Below, piece after piece: positions 8,776-21,167 of a DNA stretch of 64,000 bases. The position numbers and the translations under genes were made by a program. Source of the stretch: Luidia sarsii (lineage: Eukaryota > Echinodermata > Asteroidea > Paxillosida > Luidiidae); NCBI GenBank assembly GCA_949987565.1, contig OX465103.1, forward strand, positions 7,498,207 through 7,562,206. Direction: 5' to 3'. Each line of letters begins with the position of its first letter. The stretch's first letter is position 1. Under the pieces are notes generated by a model. That model ran no database searches and had not been told where the DNA came from. It saw only the letters and a program-made list of their open reading frames with translations.

Positions 8776-10804
8776 AAACAGATACATGTATCGTGGGCGG
8801 CCCAGTTTTTGACGGTATGCGTTTTCGACGCTTGGCCTTCTAACTCACATCGCAAGATGAAAATAACGCCGTATAACCATCTCAGACTTCGTATCTTCCG
8901 GTTTGTTTCCTGCTCTTGTCCGTCACCGAAAATGTGGAAAGTTAAGGCTCTTCCGGTAGGCCAAACTCGTGTGATTCAAAAAGTTTTGGGGTCTGTTTTC
9001 CTAGGTACAAAATTGGGAGTTGCTTCGTAGCTCCAGTTTTCTTTATTGTTAGTCCTGAAAAAATCTGAGTGTACCATAACAAACCCCAACATACGTAGAA
9101 AAAAAAATGTCATGCAACTTGAGGCAGTCCGTTCTGGGTAAAAACTATGGAGGCTCCTAAAGGGCGTCTTGCTTATATAATTTTTTAATTTTTTTATTAT
9201 AATTTAAAGGCATAAAGTAACTGCCTAATAGGCTTTAAACAAATGAAAATAATAAATAAAAAGGCAGCTAGAGAAAGTACCACGAAGGAGGAAATGTGTC
9301 TCTTGAGTGACATTGGGGAAGGTCATAACTGAAGAAGCATTGAGAAAGAGGATTTTGGAGATTTTTTAAAACGTCACAGAAGAAGACATCAACCAGATAA
9401 AAAATACAACCCCACCAAAAGGGCAAAGAAAACAGAATCTGCTTCCATGGCTGAATCACAATTAGCTTGGACCAAACCGAACTATCACATCCTGTCTCGA
9501 TGTATCTTTTGATGTGGAAATTAACAAGGATGAGAAATGCTGCATATGTCACTCATAGATATATAGGTCGAAAATAGGTCGCGATGCTTACTGCGCGGTG
9601 CGCCGTGGACATCAACAAAACCAGGTACCGGTAATCTTACGGAAGTGACAGGCTTGATCAACATTCTCCATGATTATTCCAATAGTCTGTGATGTGGAAA
9701 AAGTGACTGAGACCTCTTTTAGTGTGATACTTTCGTTAACATTTTTTGATGAGATGAGAGGAGTTGGAAACTTGAGAACCTACTGCTTGGACATACGTTT
9801 CAAGGGCTGGAACACGATTCTTGGGGGGGGGGGGACCCAGGTGCTTTTTACTCGGAAAGGTTCTTCTTTATGGGAGCCAGAATTGAAGAGGAACTCAGTC
9901 AGACGTAGTCTGCGGTAATACTCACTACTCAGTGAGATCTTGACTGAGCATTACTTGGTCAACTTTGGGGGGCGTGGGACAAATGTTCAAACCCTTGGAA
10001 AGTAACGTACGTATGCTCTGCGTCAGTACTGTAACTTACATGTAGGTCCACATTACTCGGACTTGGTCAAACTTACTGTACATACCGTAGCTGCACTGAG
10101 TGCATACGGTACTGTTCAATCAAAAACAGGTGCCCCTGTATTCCACCTGCGTTTAGTTTTACCATTAATAATTTATAAAAATTGAGGAGTTGTTCAAACT
10201 TCAACTGTGATAAAAACAATTGAAAAAAAAAAAATGTGATGCAATCAATGAGATTTAAGTAAAATAAAGATAAAAAATAATTTAACCAACAAGGAAAATG
10301 AGATGAAATAAAATCCGGATAACTTTGATTTTGAACATGAAATGAGGATAGAAATACCGGTCTATGGGGAGTAGGAGTAGGACTAGAAGTAGTTGTCCAT
10401 GTACATGTAGTCTATAGACAATTAGGCATGTATTTAAATTTTTATGTACCCTTGGTATGTACCACTTACTACATCACATGATACATTTATGTATATGTAC
10501 ACACTTACTGTACATGGACAACGTATCAGGAAATGTTTACTGAATGCTGCCAAAAAAAACCTTTAATTTAAATGTACAATCTTATCAATGGGTTTGCCAC
10601 TTCGAAAGGACTGTTACTGAGTTCTATCATTTCCCTATAAACAGATCAGTTGGTGCTATGGTGCTATATATAATTACAGAGTTCATTAGCACTAAGTAGA
10701 AAGTGGTAAGGACTGTACATATCTGTACCAGTATTATTACCACTGTATTATTAGTGGACTTTAATGCACGGAAGTATTAGAGATGGACTGTAATTAAAAA
10801 AAAA
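8776..10804. other. non-coding
   Basis: No gene recognised. Short open frames (for example 9268-9552, minus strand) show no familiar motif. A G10 run occurs near 9823, and AT-rich DNA with ACATGT motifs spans 10200-10560. Confidence 0.5.
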
Positions 10805-10912
10805 CCATGGTTTAACCTAGTTGCGGTAACCGTAACCCTCATCCTGCGACCTTCAAGAGGATGAGGGTTACGATTACTGCAACTACATGTACATGTAGGT
10901 TTAGCCATGTAC
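10805..10912. repeat. hairpin element, ~108 bp
   Basis: Inner arms 10820-10845 and 10858-10883 (26 bp, two mismatches) around a 12-nt loop; the arms carry GTAACCCTCATCCT and its complement. Outer arms CATGGTTTAACCTA and TAGGTTTAGCCATG extend the fold beyond a CATGTACATG bulge. It looks like a small fold-back element; no target duplication is evident. Confidence 0.65.
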
Positions 10913-13631
10913 ATGACATGTAGGGCTTCAACAAGGTATCCCCATATTTATGATTTCATTGCTTTTTAAGCTTGTTTACATTTGTAGGGTATTGTGAGTG
11001 TGATGGCCGAAACAATGGATGCGCATTGACACAATTTTGGACACAGCAAAGTAAACAAGTTTCGGCCGTGTGTCTTGATTTGACTGAGTTGGTTGACCAT
11101 TGCCTGCACCATTTGATGCACATCTACCGTACACCACTGTACTTAAATTAATGCAACACTGTGCACTCTATGCATGCAGGTCTTGTGGGATTTCAAGACG
11201 CCCCATAGCCAGCAGGCTTGTGAAATTTGTGAGCGAACACCCCTTATAATTAGTTGTGGCCAAGTGCAGTTTGCTGTGGGCTGGTTTCAGGAAGGGGACA
11301 GACCAGCCAAGGCCTGGCTCGCCTGACATTCGTGCGCACACTGCGGCCAAGCACATCCGGAAGCAGCCTCATGGAAAGACTCCCGGGATATAAAAAAAAT
11401 GCTATTCGCTGTCAGTCCTCAACTCAGGAGGAAGTGCACAGGTACTCACTGAGGCCTGTGCCCTAAGCAGCTACACCTGCCGGCTTCTGAATCAATGCTA
11501 TTACTATATTGCTTGGGCCGTGAGAGTGAAAGTTGTAGATTTGCGTCCGACTCTGAAGACATTTTGAATTTTGAAAACATTTTTCATTATTTCTTGATCC
11601 ATTTACAGTAGTCTACACACTACTACAGTCCAAATGAGGCATTTGACATGTTTTGGAATTTGATGATTTATTCAGTGTCTCTCCTGGATCTGTGGATCAT
11701 GGCAGTCGTCCCACTGGGGGATTTGCAAAACGCGTACGTAAAAAAAAAAAAAAATTATTCGGAATAGACTGGTCCAGTTAAGTTGTACATGCACATTGTA
11801 TGTACGAGCCGGGTGAACAGTGGTGAAGCCATTAGAAGGTGAACCGTTGGTAACACGTACGACGCAATGGCAGACATTTGCAATTAGATTTGATCGTTTG
11901 ACCACTGCTGATGATTTGGAACTTGAATTTGTGTGATGACAATAATGACAATTTTCGGCTGTAGCTTTCAGGGCAGGCGGGCGGTGGACGCAAATCTACA
12001 ACTTGCATTCTCATGGCCTTAGGGTGCTTGTCAAATAAAGAGGTGTTGTTGCCCACGGTGACAGCCCCAGCTATTTTTGGATCTGGCTCATGCCTCATGA
12101 CAGCTGCACAACGGCTGCAGTAAAGGGTTAAAGCCCATGCGCTCCTTTTAGACATCTCGTGAACCACTCTCGAGTCCGTTGCCTATTGAGCACTTTGATT
12201 CATTTGTTACATTTTTAGATCAGCTGATCGAGCTGTTTCACTGTACCTGTACATCTATAGAAAGTCGTGGAGGGATTGAAATTTCTGTTTTCTTTAGACA
12301 AGCAAGTGCTGGTAATAAAAGTGGAAAAATAACAGGAAAAAAAACCCAAGAATTTCCTGATAAATGTTGTGCAACTATAGTTAGTCTTCATCTCCAGTCT
12401 GTTTTGTTGGCTACATACAGTACATGTACATGTATGTACAGTACATGTATGTGACTGTCCGAGGTACAATACAAATGCCTTGACAAAAGGCTAGAGGAAG
12501 AGTTTCAGGTCAGATGATGTACCCGGGTATTTATTTGTTGATTTTTTTTTTTTTTTTTAAGATTTAGAGGCTCTTTCACATGTGTACTGCATGTGTGACC
12601 TACATGTAAGATGGCGTAATGAGGCATGTACATGTACTCCAAAAGTCCTTTTTGAGTACTGTGAATAAAGTATCGTCAAAATCAATTTTAATTATTTTGG
12701 ATTTTCGGAAACCTTATGTATCAGGGAATCATCTGTTCGAAGGAATTTTTCAACAAATGAATGTACCGGTAAATATTGAAAAATCAGGGAATTCATAAGT
12801 GTGGCTGCGCGTACACTGCAGTCACTGTCGGTGCGCCGACTGTGTGCATAACCTCAAACACCAACCAGCCTCAATCCTCCAAAATCCTTCTTGAAAAAAT
12901 TTGCACTCGGCCTCAATTCTCCTAAACCCTACAAAGTCCTCCAATACCACCGAGAGGATTTTTCTCGAAAAGGGGTTTCTGTGACTGTGCAATGCCTCGT
13001 TGTATTTATCGTGCCACAACTTTGGATTTCAGCAACGTATGGAATTAATTCTGATAATCAATGGAAGGCTTATACGGTACCGTACTCTTTGCAGTGGAGG
13101 GAAAATCTGGAAAACTCAAATTTGGACCAGAATCCTCATTTTGTTGTACCGTACCGGTGCACATTATTGTCAACCCATCATTTTCAAGTGATTAAAAGTT
13201 TGGGTATGAACTTGATATTTCCTTCTGGCTGTTGGAGTTGTGGCTGACCTTTTACCTCCACCATTTCCCCTATTGGTCACGGGAGGAAGGGTTTGTCATA
13301 GGCTACTCTTTTCATTCACTGTAAGAAGAACTACACGTAGGAACACGTTGCTGTGACGCAGCACTCATTCAGTAGGAGTCCCTTTTTTTGTCTGATTGAA
13401 AAGCCTGCATCCAACTTCAATAGCAAGGTTTATAGCAATTACCGTAGTTGTTTGCATTGAATGAAAACGGGGAGGGGGGGGGGTTGCTGGAAATCACTGG
13501 AGAATGGAGATGCATGAATATGGCTGTTAATGGTTAACTGCCTCTGACTGGTGCCCCGCCTCAGCAAAGACTATAGTTGAGTTACCGGTATTTGGGAAAT
13601 CAGCCATCTAAGGGATGTCTACAATGTACAG
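10913..13631. other. non-coding with small repeats
   Basis: No exon recognised. It holds poly-A (11739), poly-T (12542-12558), and ATGTACATGT runs near 12418-12450. A stretch at 12855-12965 contains CCTCAATCCTCCAAAATCC-type motifs related to family D. Confidence 0.5.
12855..12965. repeat. family D-type degenerate repeat
   Basis: Successive CCTCAATCCTCCAAAATCCT, CCTCAATTCTCC and AAAGTCCTCCAATACC motifs at roughly 40-bp spacing match the AATCCTxCAxAATCCT doublet pattern of the family D blocks. Short and decayed. Confidence 0.5.
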
Positions 13632-13700
13632 TGTAGCTCAGAAGGTACAGTAAGAACACTGGCACGTAAGACCAGAGGTCTCGGGTTCAATCCTCTGTTT
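13632..13700 (+). repeat. tRNA-derived SINE head
   Basis: A box TAGCTCAGAAGG (13634-13645) and B box GGTTCAATCC (13684-13693) are spaced about 40 nt apart, as in tRNA genes and tRNA-derived SINEs. The acceptor and D stems do not pair properly, so it is not a functional tRNA gene. The body downstream is not recognised. Confidence 0.6.
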
Positions 13701-15687
13701 TGAAATGTTGGAACATTGGAAATCATATGAATATTGTGGCTTTAATTAATTTCCTGTTTCCTTTAATTAATTTCCTGCACACACAACTGTACTATGCACA
13801 CTGTACAAATATCTACATCATGTGGGCAGAAAGTTTGGCTCTCAGTCCCTTGCGTGTACAAACGTCTGCATGAGTAATACCATTGCTGTACGAAGTGACT
13901 GATGAAAGTAGGGCTTGATAAATGTTTATCGCTGGATAACCCCCTGAATTCTATTACTAGGAGGTCAGGACCCTTTGCATAGTACATTATCCCAAGGCTT
14001 TGAACGATTCCAATGGCTGGTACAGTCACACAGTGCCCTGAAACTTCCTGTTTGGTGTGATGGCACAGTTCTTCATAAGGATGTGCATACAGCACCCTCG
14101 CTTGTCAAACTGCAGGCTTGCGGCGTGCATACATGTACATATATAGATTGCCTTACAAAAATACGTTGTTTAAAAGCAAAGAGTAAGGACTTAACGCGTG
14201 TAACAAGGCACAATTCTCCATGCCTGTTCCAAACTTAGTTTGGCAGTGCTCGATTTAAAAAAAAAAATGTACTACACAACAGGTCTACTAACTGGAGACT
14301 CTTATTGTTCCTGAACTATTTTTTACAAGACCTGTGCCATAAATAAGAGAAAAAAAAACCAAATTGTGCACGCAGTGAAAGAAATACCACGAGAAAATGC
14401 TGTTTACTTGTACATTGTACATGTCAAATTTATATTTGAGTGCCATTTTCATCATGGTGCAAGAAAAAAACACTTGACAGCCGGTCCAGTGCAGTCACAC
14501 TCGGCACTAGACCGACGCTGAAATCACTAGACTCGGTCCACGGTCTAGTGGATATTTCACTAATTTAACGTGTGCATCTGTTGAATGACAAGCTCGTCTT
14601 TTATTCTGTCCTGCCTGTGCAGTGTACATGAAGTTGTTAGTTTACACTTTACATACATGTACACGATTTGAAATCCCCTTGTGCATTTTTTTATATGCGA
14701 GTATATGTGCTTCAATCATTTTCCTGCCTACTGTATGTGTACCAGTACTTTGCATACTTGTACACACTTATGACTTATGGTGGTAGTTATGCCACCTCTC
14801 AGTCTCAGTAAGTATCTTTTCCTGCTCCCAAGATCCTACATTTATGCAAACAAAGTAATGCATCTGGTGCAGTCCAAATCTGTTAGCAAACTTCAGGAGG
14901 TGAAGAGGTCTAGATACTGTTGACATAGCTCTTTTGTACAGAAATTCAAGTCAGCAGTGCTTTGACTTGAGTCAGATTCAGGGTGAGTTTTGCAGTGACT
15001 ATGACGTATTTACACTTGTCCTGCAGATGAATAGGCCTACATACGTGCATCTTGATTGATTTATACACACAAAAACTCTCTCTACCCTGAAGACATTGTT
15101 CAACGATTTGCAAAGGCAGCCCCTTTTAGCAAATGAAACAAAATTCAAGCAGAACATCCACATGTATGTCGGTGTGTGCGTTCATGGGTCTTTGATGTAC
15201 AAGAGTACATTCATTTGACTGCATGCCACTATTGTGCACCGTACTTCCTTCACCCTTCCGTTGCGTTTTTGTGTGAGTAGGTGGGTGTTGCATATCGTCC
15301 CTGTGGTACCACCATTGTGATTTTGGTTTCAGTCCCGGAATGCAGATTGGACTTTAGTGTCCTGGCCCACTTCCTGCTTCCTGGCCATAAATGCAGAGGG
15401 CTGGGGGCTTTTACAACGACAGGTACACAACACAATGTACTGTAGTCAGTACTGTCTTTTGAGGTAGTGTTACCGTTCTCTGTCCTAATGGCTCACCATC
15501 TCATTTCATTGTGGAGGGGCTAGTGTTTTTTTCCCCCTGTCTCTTTTAATGGCTTCCCCGCTCCAATCTTGAGCTGGCTCTGACTTGGTGGTGGGCAGAT
15601 TCCATTCACCACTTTGCAGGGGGGGGGGCACTTTCCACTGCCCATGACCGCCACACTACATTTACATGTAGGTTTTGTATAATAATA
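13701..15687. other. non-coding
   Basis: No gene recognised. A small inverted motif set (CACTAGACCG / CGGTCTAGTG) lies at 14500-14555. Scattered ACATGTA motifs. Confidence 0.5.
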
Positions 15688-15866
15688 GGGCCGTTTCCCC
15701 ATCACCAAATAAATGTGATTATTTGGATCGCGATTTGAATTGCGATTCAAACTCCACTTTTTGTGCCATGTGTGGACACAATAAACGCAATTTTTAGTGG
15801 GTTGTGAATCGCGATGTGGACTCCACTAATACTAGTCTTTTTTTTTCTCAAATAATCGCGTTCATT
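15688..15866. mobile_element. family E element, copy 1
   Basis: Opens AGGGCCGTTTCC and contains repeated ATCGCGATTTGAATTGCGAT, a TTTTTGTGCCATGTGTGGAC-type spacer and CAAATAATCGCG. These motifs recur in the copies at 25.8, 33.5 and 53.1 kb. No coding capacity; inverted-repeat element. Confidence 0.6.
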
Positions 15867-16736
15867 TTCCTTGTACATAACCTGAACCCTGCAAAATCCT
15901 GCAATGCTACTGGGTGACAAAAGCTCCTTACATCAGATGCATGGTCGGGCATGTATTGCAAGTGCAGTACAGCAGTAGGCAGAGATTATGCACACAAGTG
16001 TCATTTGGTCTGAGCCAAAGCAAAGGCCAAGCTGCACTTTGGCTCCGACCAGTCCGACAGCAACTGAAGGTGCACTCTAATGGAAGAACCATGAGGATAA
16101 TGATGACGATCTGTCACTGTCAGCATTACCTTGTGGCTCTACGTCTGGGCGGCTCACATGTTGAGGCAAGGACTGTAACCAGCTTCCAGTCCAATGCCAA
16201 TCACCAGAAGCCAGAGATGGGTGCAACCACTGTAGATTCACCTCTTACAGTACAATCATGTACATGCACATCAGTCCAACCTAAGGAAGCCATGTGGTAA
16301 AACTGCTGTTATCAGAGCAGTGGCACTACGAGTAGGTGCATACTCTTACTGTAGGCCTACTTCAACATTCATTGGGTGCTTGTCTCTTGCAGTACACAAT
16401 GCAGGAAATCCCTTTCTGTGGGATCCTATTTAGTGATCACAGTCTTGCAGCCCTGTGTTTTCACTGTGTCAACATCCTTCTGCACTCAAGCATGCATGAC
16501 TTCTCACGCCAAGGTGAGGAGTCAGTCTTGATTCTGCTGTACGTTGACTGATCGTCATCGACTTGGGGATTCCATTTGGCATTTATTCTTGAGAAGGGAC
16601 AATGCTGCTACAGTACATGCTGTGCAGACTGCAGATCAAATGAAATAAAGTACCGATGTAGATACGTATCATCGTTGCATCAGGCAATACAGTACATGTA
16701 TGACACCATGTACATGTATGATTTAAGGTCTATGAT
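15867..16736. other. non-coding
   Basis: Begins with a short family D-like motif (CCTGAACCCTGCAAAATCC, about 15887). A 128-codon open frame at 15914-16300 shows no family resemblance and is considered chance. Confidence 0.45.
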
Positions 16737-16888
16737 ATAAGGTCTCTTAAAGAAGAGGTATGGTTCTGAAAAGGACCTGAGTGGGGTTTCAAAGCCTACC
16801 TATGAGGTACATGTATGGTTCTGAATAGAACCTGAGTGATAACTCAGGTTGTTTTTCAGAACCATACCTCTTCTTTAGGAGACCTTAT
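16737..16888. repeat. hairpin, 36-bp arms
   Basis: Arms 16737-16772 and 16853-16888 are reverse complements with one mismatch (core AGAAGAGGTATGGTTCTGAA). A loop of about 80 nt repeats GGTTCTGAATAGAACCTGAG. Outer ACACCATGTACATG and CATACATGGTAT extend the fold. Probably a young fold-back element. Confidence 0.7.
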
Positions 16889-17434
16889 GTCATACATGGT
16901 ATCACCCTCCTATATTGTTTCACTCACCATGCAAAGCCTTTAAAAGTCTTATTTGTCTGATACGTACATCGTTACATGTACAAGTAACGTGCATTCTGTC
17001 TAAACCCCTATGATGTCATCACTGTGTTCACATTTAGACAAGGGCCTGGCACTTTCCAGTTACCACTCTAGCAATAGTGCCACAACCTTCCTGTAAGCAT
17101 GAGGGTCCCCTTTGACAGCCACTATTCATGATTCAATCGCCCTCCCGTGCAGCAAATGTAATAACAATTGGCAGGAACACTGGGAGCAGATTGAAGTTTC
17201 TGCTGTTTTAGTCACAGGTACTGAAGGTTGGCTGCATTGCAAGCGCTAGTGCATTATACGGGTACCTGTACCTTTCAGTGCTGGCTGCCGTGCCATGCCC
17301 AGACTTTCACAGTGCATTCATGAGTCAACTCAAGCTGTCCAAGGCTCGGTTAGACTTGACAGTCTCCGTGCACTGAGCCACAGCTGTAACCTCGTATCCT
17401 TCACCCCAACCAAATTTGAACTGATAAGTAAATG

Positions 17435-17530
17435 GATGTTAGAGGACCTGACATCTCAATCATAGCAGGGATCCTTCCTCTGCCTATGATAAACGTCCTG
17501 CTGGATTCAAACCAACGGGCCTTAATTTTT
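17435..17530. repeat. family B remnant
   Basis: GGACCTGACATCTCAATCAT, AGCAGG and CGTCCTGCTGGATTCAAACC match both arms of the family B hairpin in decayed form. Confidence 0.5.
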
Positions 17531-19637
17531 TTCCGAAGATTTGTCTTCAGGCTTTCTTTTTTTAGTCACTACTCACTAAGCAGTTTGTATCAGTTTGGTT
17601 TCACCAAATTATCGATGTGCCCTTGGGAAGCTTATAAATGCTGTCGTTGATGCTGTGCGGATTTGTGTAATTTGTTTGTGAATTTAATCCCTGTCATGTA
17701 CACGTCTACATCTGTCTGTTTCTAGTGTATTGAATCTAATATGGGCAGGGCTGTGAGGGGAGTGCGGTTGATGGTTCTGTTACGGGCATGGCTGAAGGCA
17801 TATTTCCTTCTCATGCTTTGCCCTGCCCTGCCCTGCCCTTCTCTCCTTTGCTCGCCTGTCTGCTGATTGACCAGCCACTTGGATTGTAACCCCCAAGAAA
17901 GCACCCTTCGTCATTGTGTCGCAGGCTTCCCGAATTGCGCGCCGGCGCTGCAACAGGAAACCCGGAGCCGAACCCATTCCCCCCTCTCCTCTCTCGCCCT
18001 CCCCTGCCTCACTCACCCGACGCCGAGATGCTGGAAAAAAATCGCGTCCGTCCTGTATCTGATCCGCTGAATGGACTTTGTCCATTTGGCCGGCATTGCC
18101 GCGTATCCTGTGTGGAGGGAACACGAGTCTCAGCGGGGAAGCACTGCGCCGTCCCTGTCTGATATTCTCCCTCTTTTTTTTTTCTTTTTTTTCTGTCGGA
18201 GACAAAAGAGAAAGGCGGGTAAAAAGAGATACTTGAGTGAGTGTGATGAAGAAAAGGGAAAGGGGAGGAAAAATAGTCGGAGGCGGATAGGCGAAGGATA
18301 TTGGAATTCTATTCAGCTGGAGAGAAGGATTCCTTGTCATCTCGCAGCGAGTTAGGACGGTTTTGGGTTTCCCTGTTTAGTTTGCTCTTTGAAGCTGCCT
18401 TTGCTGCGCTAGTGTCAATCCCCTTTGTCTCGAATGAATGAGAAGGGTTTCTGGTTCCTACTTGTGTTGTGTCCAGTGATCCCCTCCCTCCCCCTCTTAC
18501 TGTGATACTACATCTGTAGCACACTCTGTATTTGTTTATTGTGTGTGTGTGTATTCTCGGCCGTTCGTGAACAACCCTGGCAGAGAGGTGGTGTGTGAGA
18601 TGCTGTTCTGTGTGCGGCGCTCTTGGGTCGTGTTCGTGTGGTTTGAGCACGAGAATGAGGTTGGCGTGTGGAGAACAGATCGCTCGAACTCGACCAATGA
18701 GTCTAGTGGAAGTTACACACATACATGTATATAAACATGTACCTTGGAACCTAAATGCCTTAACCTACGTAAATGCTGTTGCTTTATGAGTTAAAAACTA
18801 TATACAGTGGTGTGGATGTACATGTACATGATGTACATGTATATGTAGAGTATGTTGCATGCAAATATATAAAAATTATATACATGTACCAAGCAGGCCC
18901 ATGCCTCTGGAGAAGGCATTTTAGATCATAGGTAAGATGTAATGTATTACACGGTTGGAGAAACTATATGGGATGTTGTGAGGAGAATATGCAACATACA
19001 CATGTATTATGGACGATTTCCCTGTGGGAAGAGGTGTTGTACGATACAGAAATCTTGAGTGGTAACTTGATCCTCCTGCCAGCGTGCTGTGGCAGTCTTC
19101 AGTAGAATGATAATGATACCTTTCTGTGTCTGTTGAGATTCTCCATTATGGGCGCTGCCCCCCATCCCATCTGACGTTGCGCAGTGCGGCCACCTCCAAG
19201 GCCTTTTAAAATTTGATGACACTAACCGAATAAATCACGAGTGAGACCACGTCTGTGAGGAGCCATGCACCCATGAATGTACTGTGCACTGTGCAGACGA
19301 GTTAAGTTCAACATCTCTACTAGATAGCAGCCACACATGTACCGGTACATGCATAAGGCAATGTCCACACTGGACAATGGGATATTTTTATCATTAACCT
19401 TCCGTTTTTACCAGCGGGTAAAATATTAAGCGCAATATCCCAATGGTTCTGTTCAGTGTTATGTCACCCAGTGATGCAAGTACATTAAATGTACATTGAC
19501 TTGCAGCTCATAATATGGTTTGGAATCTTGATATGTTTGCTGTTTTTAACTTGCATGTAGCATCAAAAAATAGCATCGCATTCGCAGTGCATTACATTAT
19601 CACAGGGCCTACGTTTACATGTACATGTACCAGGTAT
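17531..19637. other. non-coding with a GC-richer island
   Basis: Four CCCTG units at 17820-17838 are a minor relative of the large arrays. Sequence at 17920-18130 is CpG-richer (GCGCGCCGGCGC) and might be regulatory. ACATGT-rich DNA spans 18716-18890. No exon recognised. Confidence 0.45.
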
Positions 19638-20373
19638 TAACCCTGACCTTCCTCAATCCTCCATAATCCTCCGGGTTGTGTTGGAGGATCGTGGAGGATT
19701 GAGGCAAGTAAGAAAATTTCCAGTTGGAGGATTACGGAGGAATGAGGAAGGTTGTTAGCTTTACACTGGAGGATTGTGGAGGTTTGATGAAGCATGCTAC
19801 AATGAGAGCTTGTAGGATTGTGGAGGATTGAGGAAGGTTGTTAGGTTTACACTGGAGGATTGTGGAGGGTTGAGGAAGCATGCTACAATGAGAGCTTGTA
19901 GGATTGTGGAGGATTGAGGAAGGTTGTTAGGTTTACACTGGAGGATTGTGGAGGGTTGAGGAAGCATGCTACAATGAGAGCTTGGAGGATTGTGGAGGAT
20001 TGAGGAAAGCTGTTATATATACACCGAAGGATTGTGGAAGGTTGTAAAATTTACACTGGAGGATTGTGGAGGATTGATGAAGGTTGTAAAATTTACACTG
20101 GAGGATTGTGGAGGATTGATGAAGGTTGTAAAATTTACACTGGAGGATTGTGGAGGATTGAGGGAGGCTGTCATACATACACCAAAGGATTGTGGAAGGT
20201 TGTAAAATTTACACTGGAGGATTGTGGAGGATTGATGAAGGTTGTAAAATTTACACTGGAGGATTGTGGAGGATTGATGAAAGTTGTAAAATTTACACTG
20301 GAGGATTGTGGAGGATTGAGGGAGGCTGTAAAATTTACACTGTCCAGGATTGTGAAGGATTGAGGAGGGTTCA
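19638..20373. repeat. ~42/44-bp minisatellite (family D type)
   Basis: About 16 units, each with the doublet GGAGGATTGTGGAGGATTGA followed by a variable half. From 19726 to about 19980 a 42-bp unit (ending GTTTACACT) alternates with a 44-bp unit (ending ATGAGAGCTT), giving an 86-bp higher-order repeat. From about 20030 the 42-bp AAAATTTACACT form dominates. The array is bounded by TTAACCCTGACC at the left and its inverted GGAGGGTTCAA at the right, matching the ends of the other family D elements. Confidence 0.9.
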
Positions 20374-21160
20374 AAGTAAACAGTACTAGGGGGATCTATA
20401 GTGTTCTTAATAAACCATAATGTTACACATTCTTTGTACGGAATCAATTCCTTCTTGCACTTTCTGATAATGTGTCACAGACATGTAACCATAGTCCAAT
20501 AATGCTAATTAGGGTACTGTAACAACATGATATGTCATGAGTACAATGTGTACATGTATCGGTACCATGTATCTTTCCACACAGATTTCTGCATAGTACT
20601 TGGAAACAGCTTCCTGTTGTTCGAACAATTCTCAAGGCTCTTTTTCCCTCATGCGGTGATAAAGAATAACAACCAAGTTGAAAACATAACAATGTTTCTT
20701 GAAAAAAATGTTAAGGGGCTGTTTTATCTCAAATTATATACCTGGTTGAGCAGTGAGTTACACATTTCAAAACGTATGTTTCACGGTGTGTAAATTGTGA
20801 ACTCAACCTGTCACTGTCTTTGCATTAGCACTCCAAATCACATACATCTATGCGAACGTGCATTGCATGCACAAGAAGGTTTTTTTTTTCAGATTGAAAG
20901 TGAAATGGTTTTGGGCATCAAGACATACTGATCTGGATATCTTTGTGTGCGTGACCATGCACACCCTCCCTCTCTCAACCTGATACAAACTGAGTTTTGA
21001 TAGATGAGCTGGAGCTGAGTGTTGTCATTTTGACTGCACTAGTTCCCCCCCCCTCCATCACTCCCCCTTCTCCCTGCATTGGCTCTGCCATTGATAAATT
21101 CCATCGTTGAGTCTGGTATTTTAATCAAGAAGTGTTGCAAATCACCTCACAGGTATTCAA
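20374..21160. other. non-coding
   Basis: No feature recognised apart from a T12 run near 20880 and a C9 run near 21045. Confidence 0.5.
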
Positions 21161-21167
21161 GACTCTG

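Noticed and set aside
9268..9552. 94-codon minus-strand frame with aromatic-rich sequence
   Set aside because: No recognised motif, no splice sites giving continuity, AT-rich context; likely chance.
13632..13700. Functional tRNA gene
   Set aside because: A and B boxes are present but the acceptor and D stems do not pair; a SINE head is the better explanation.
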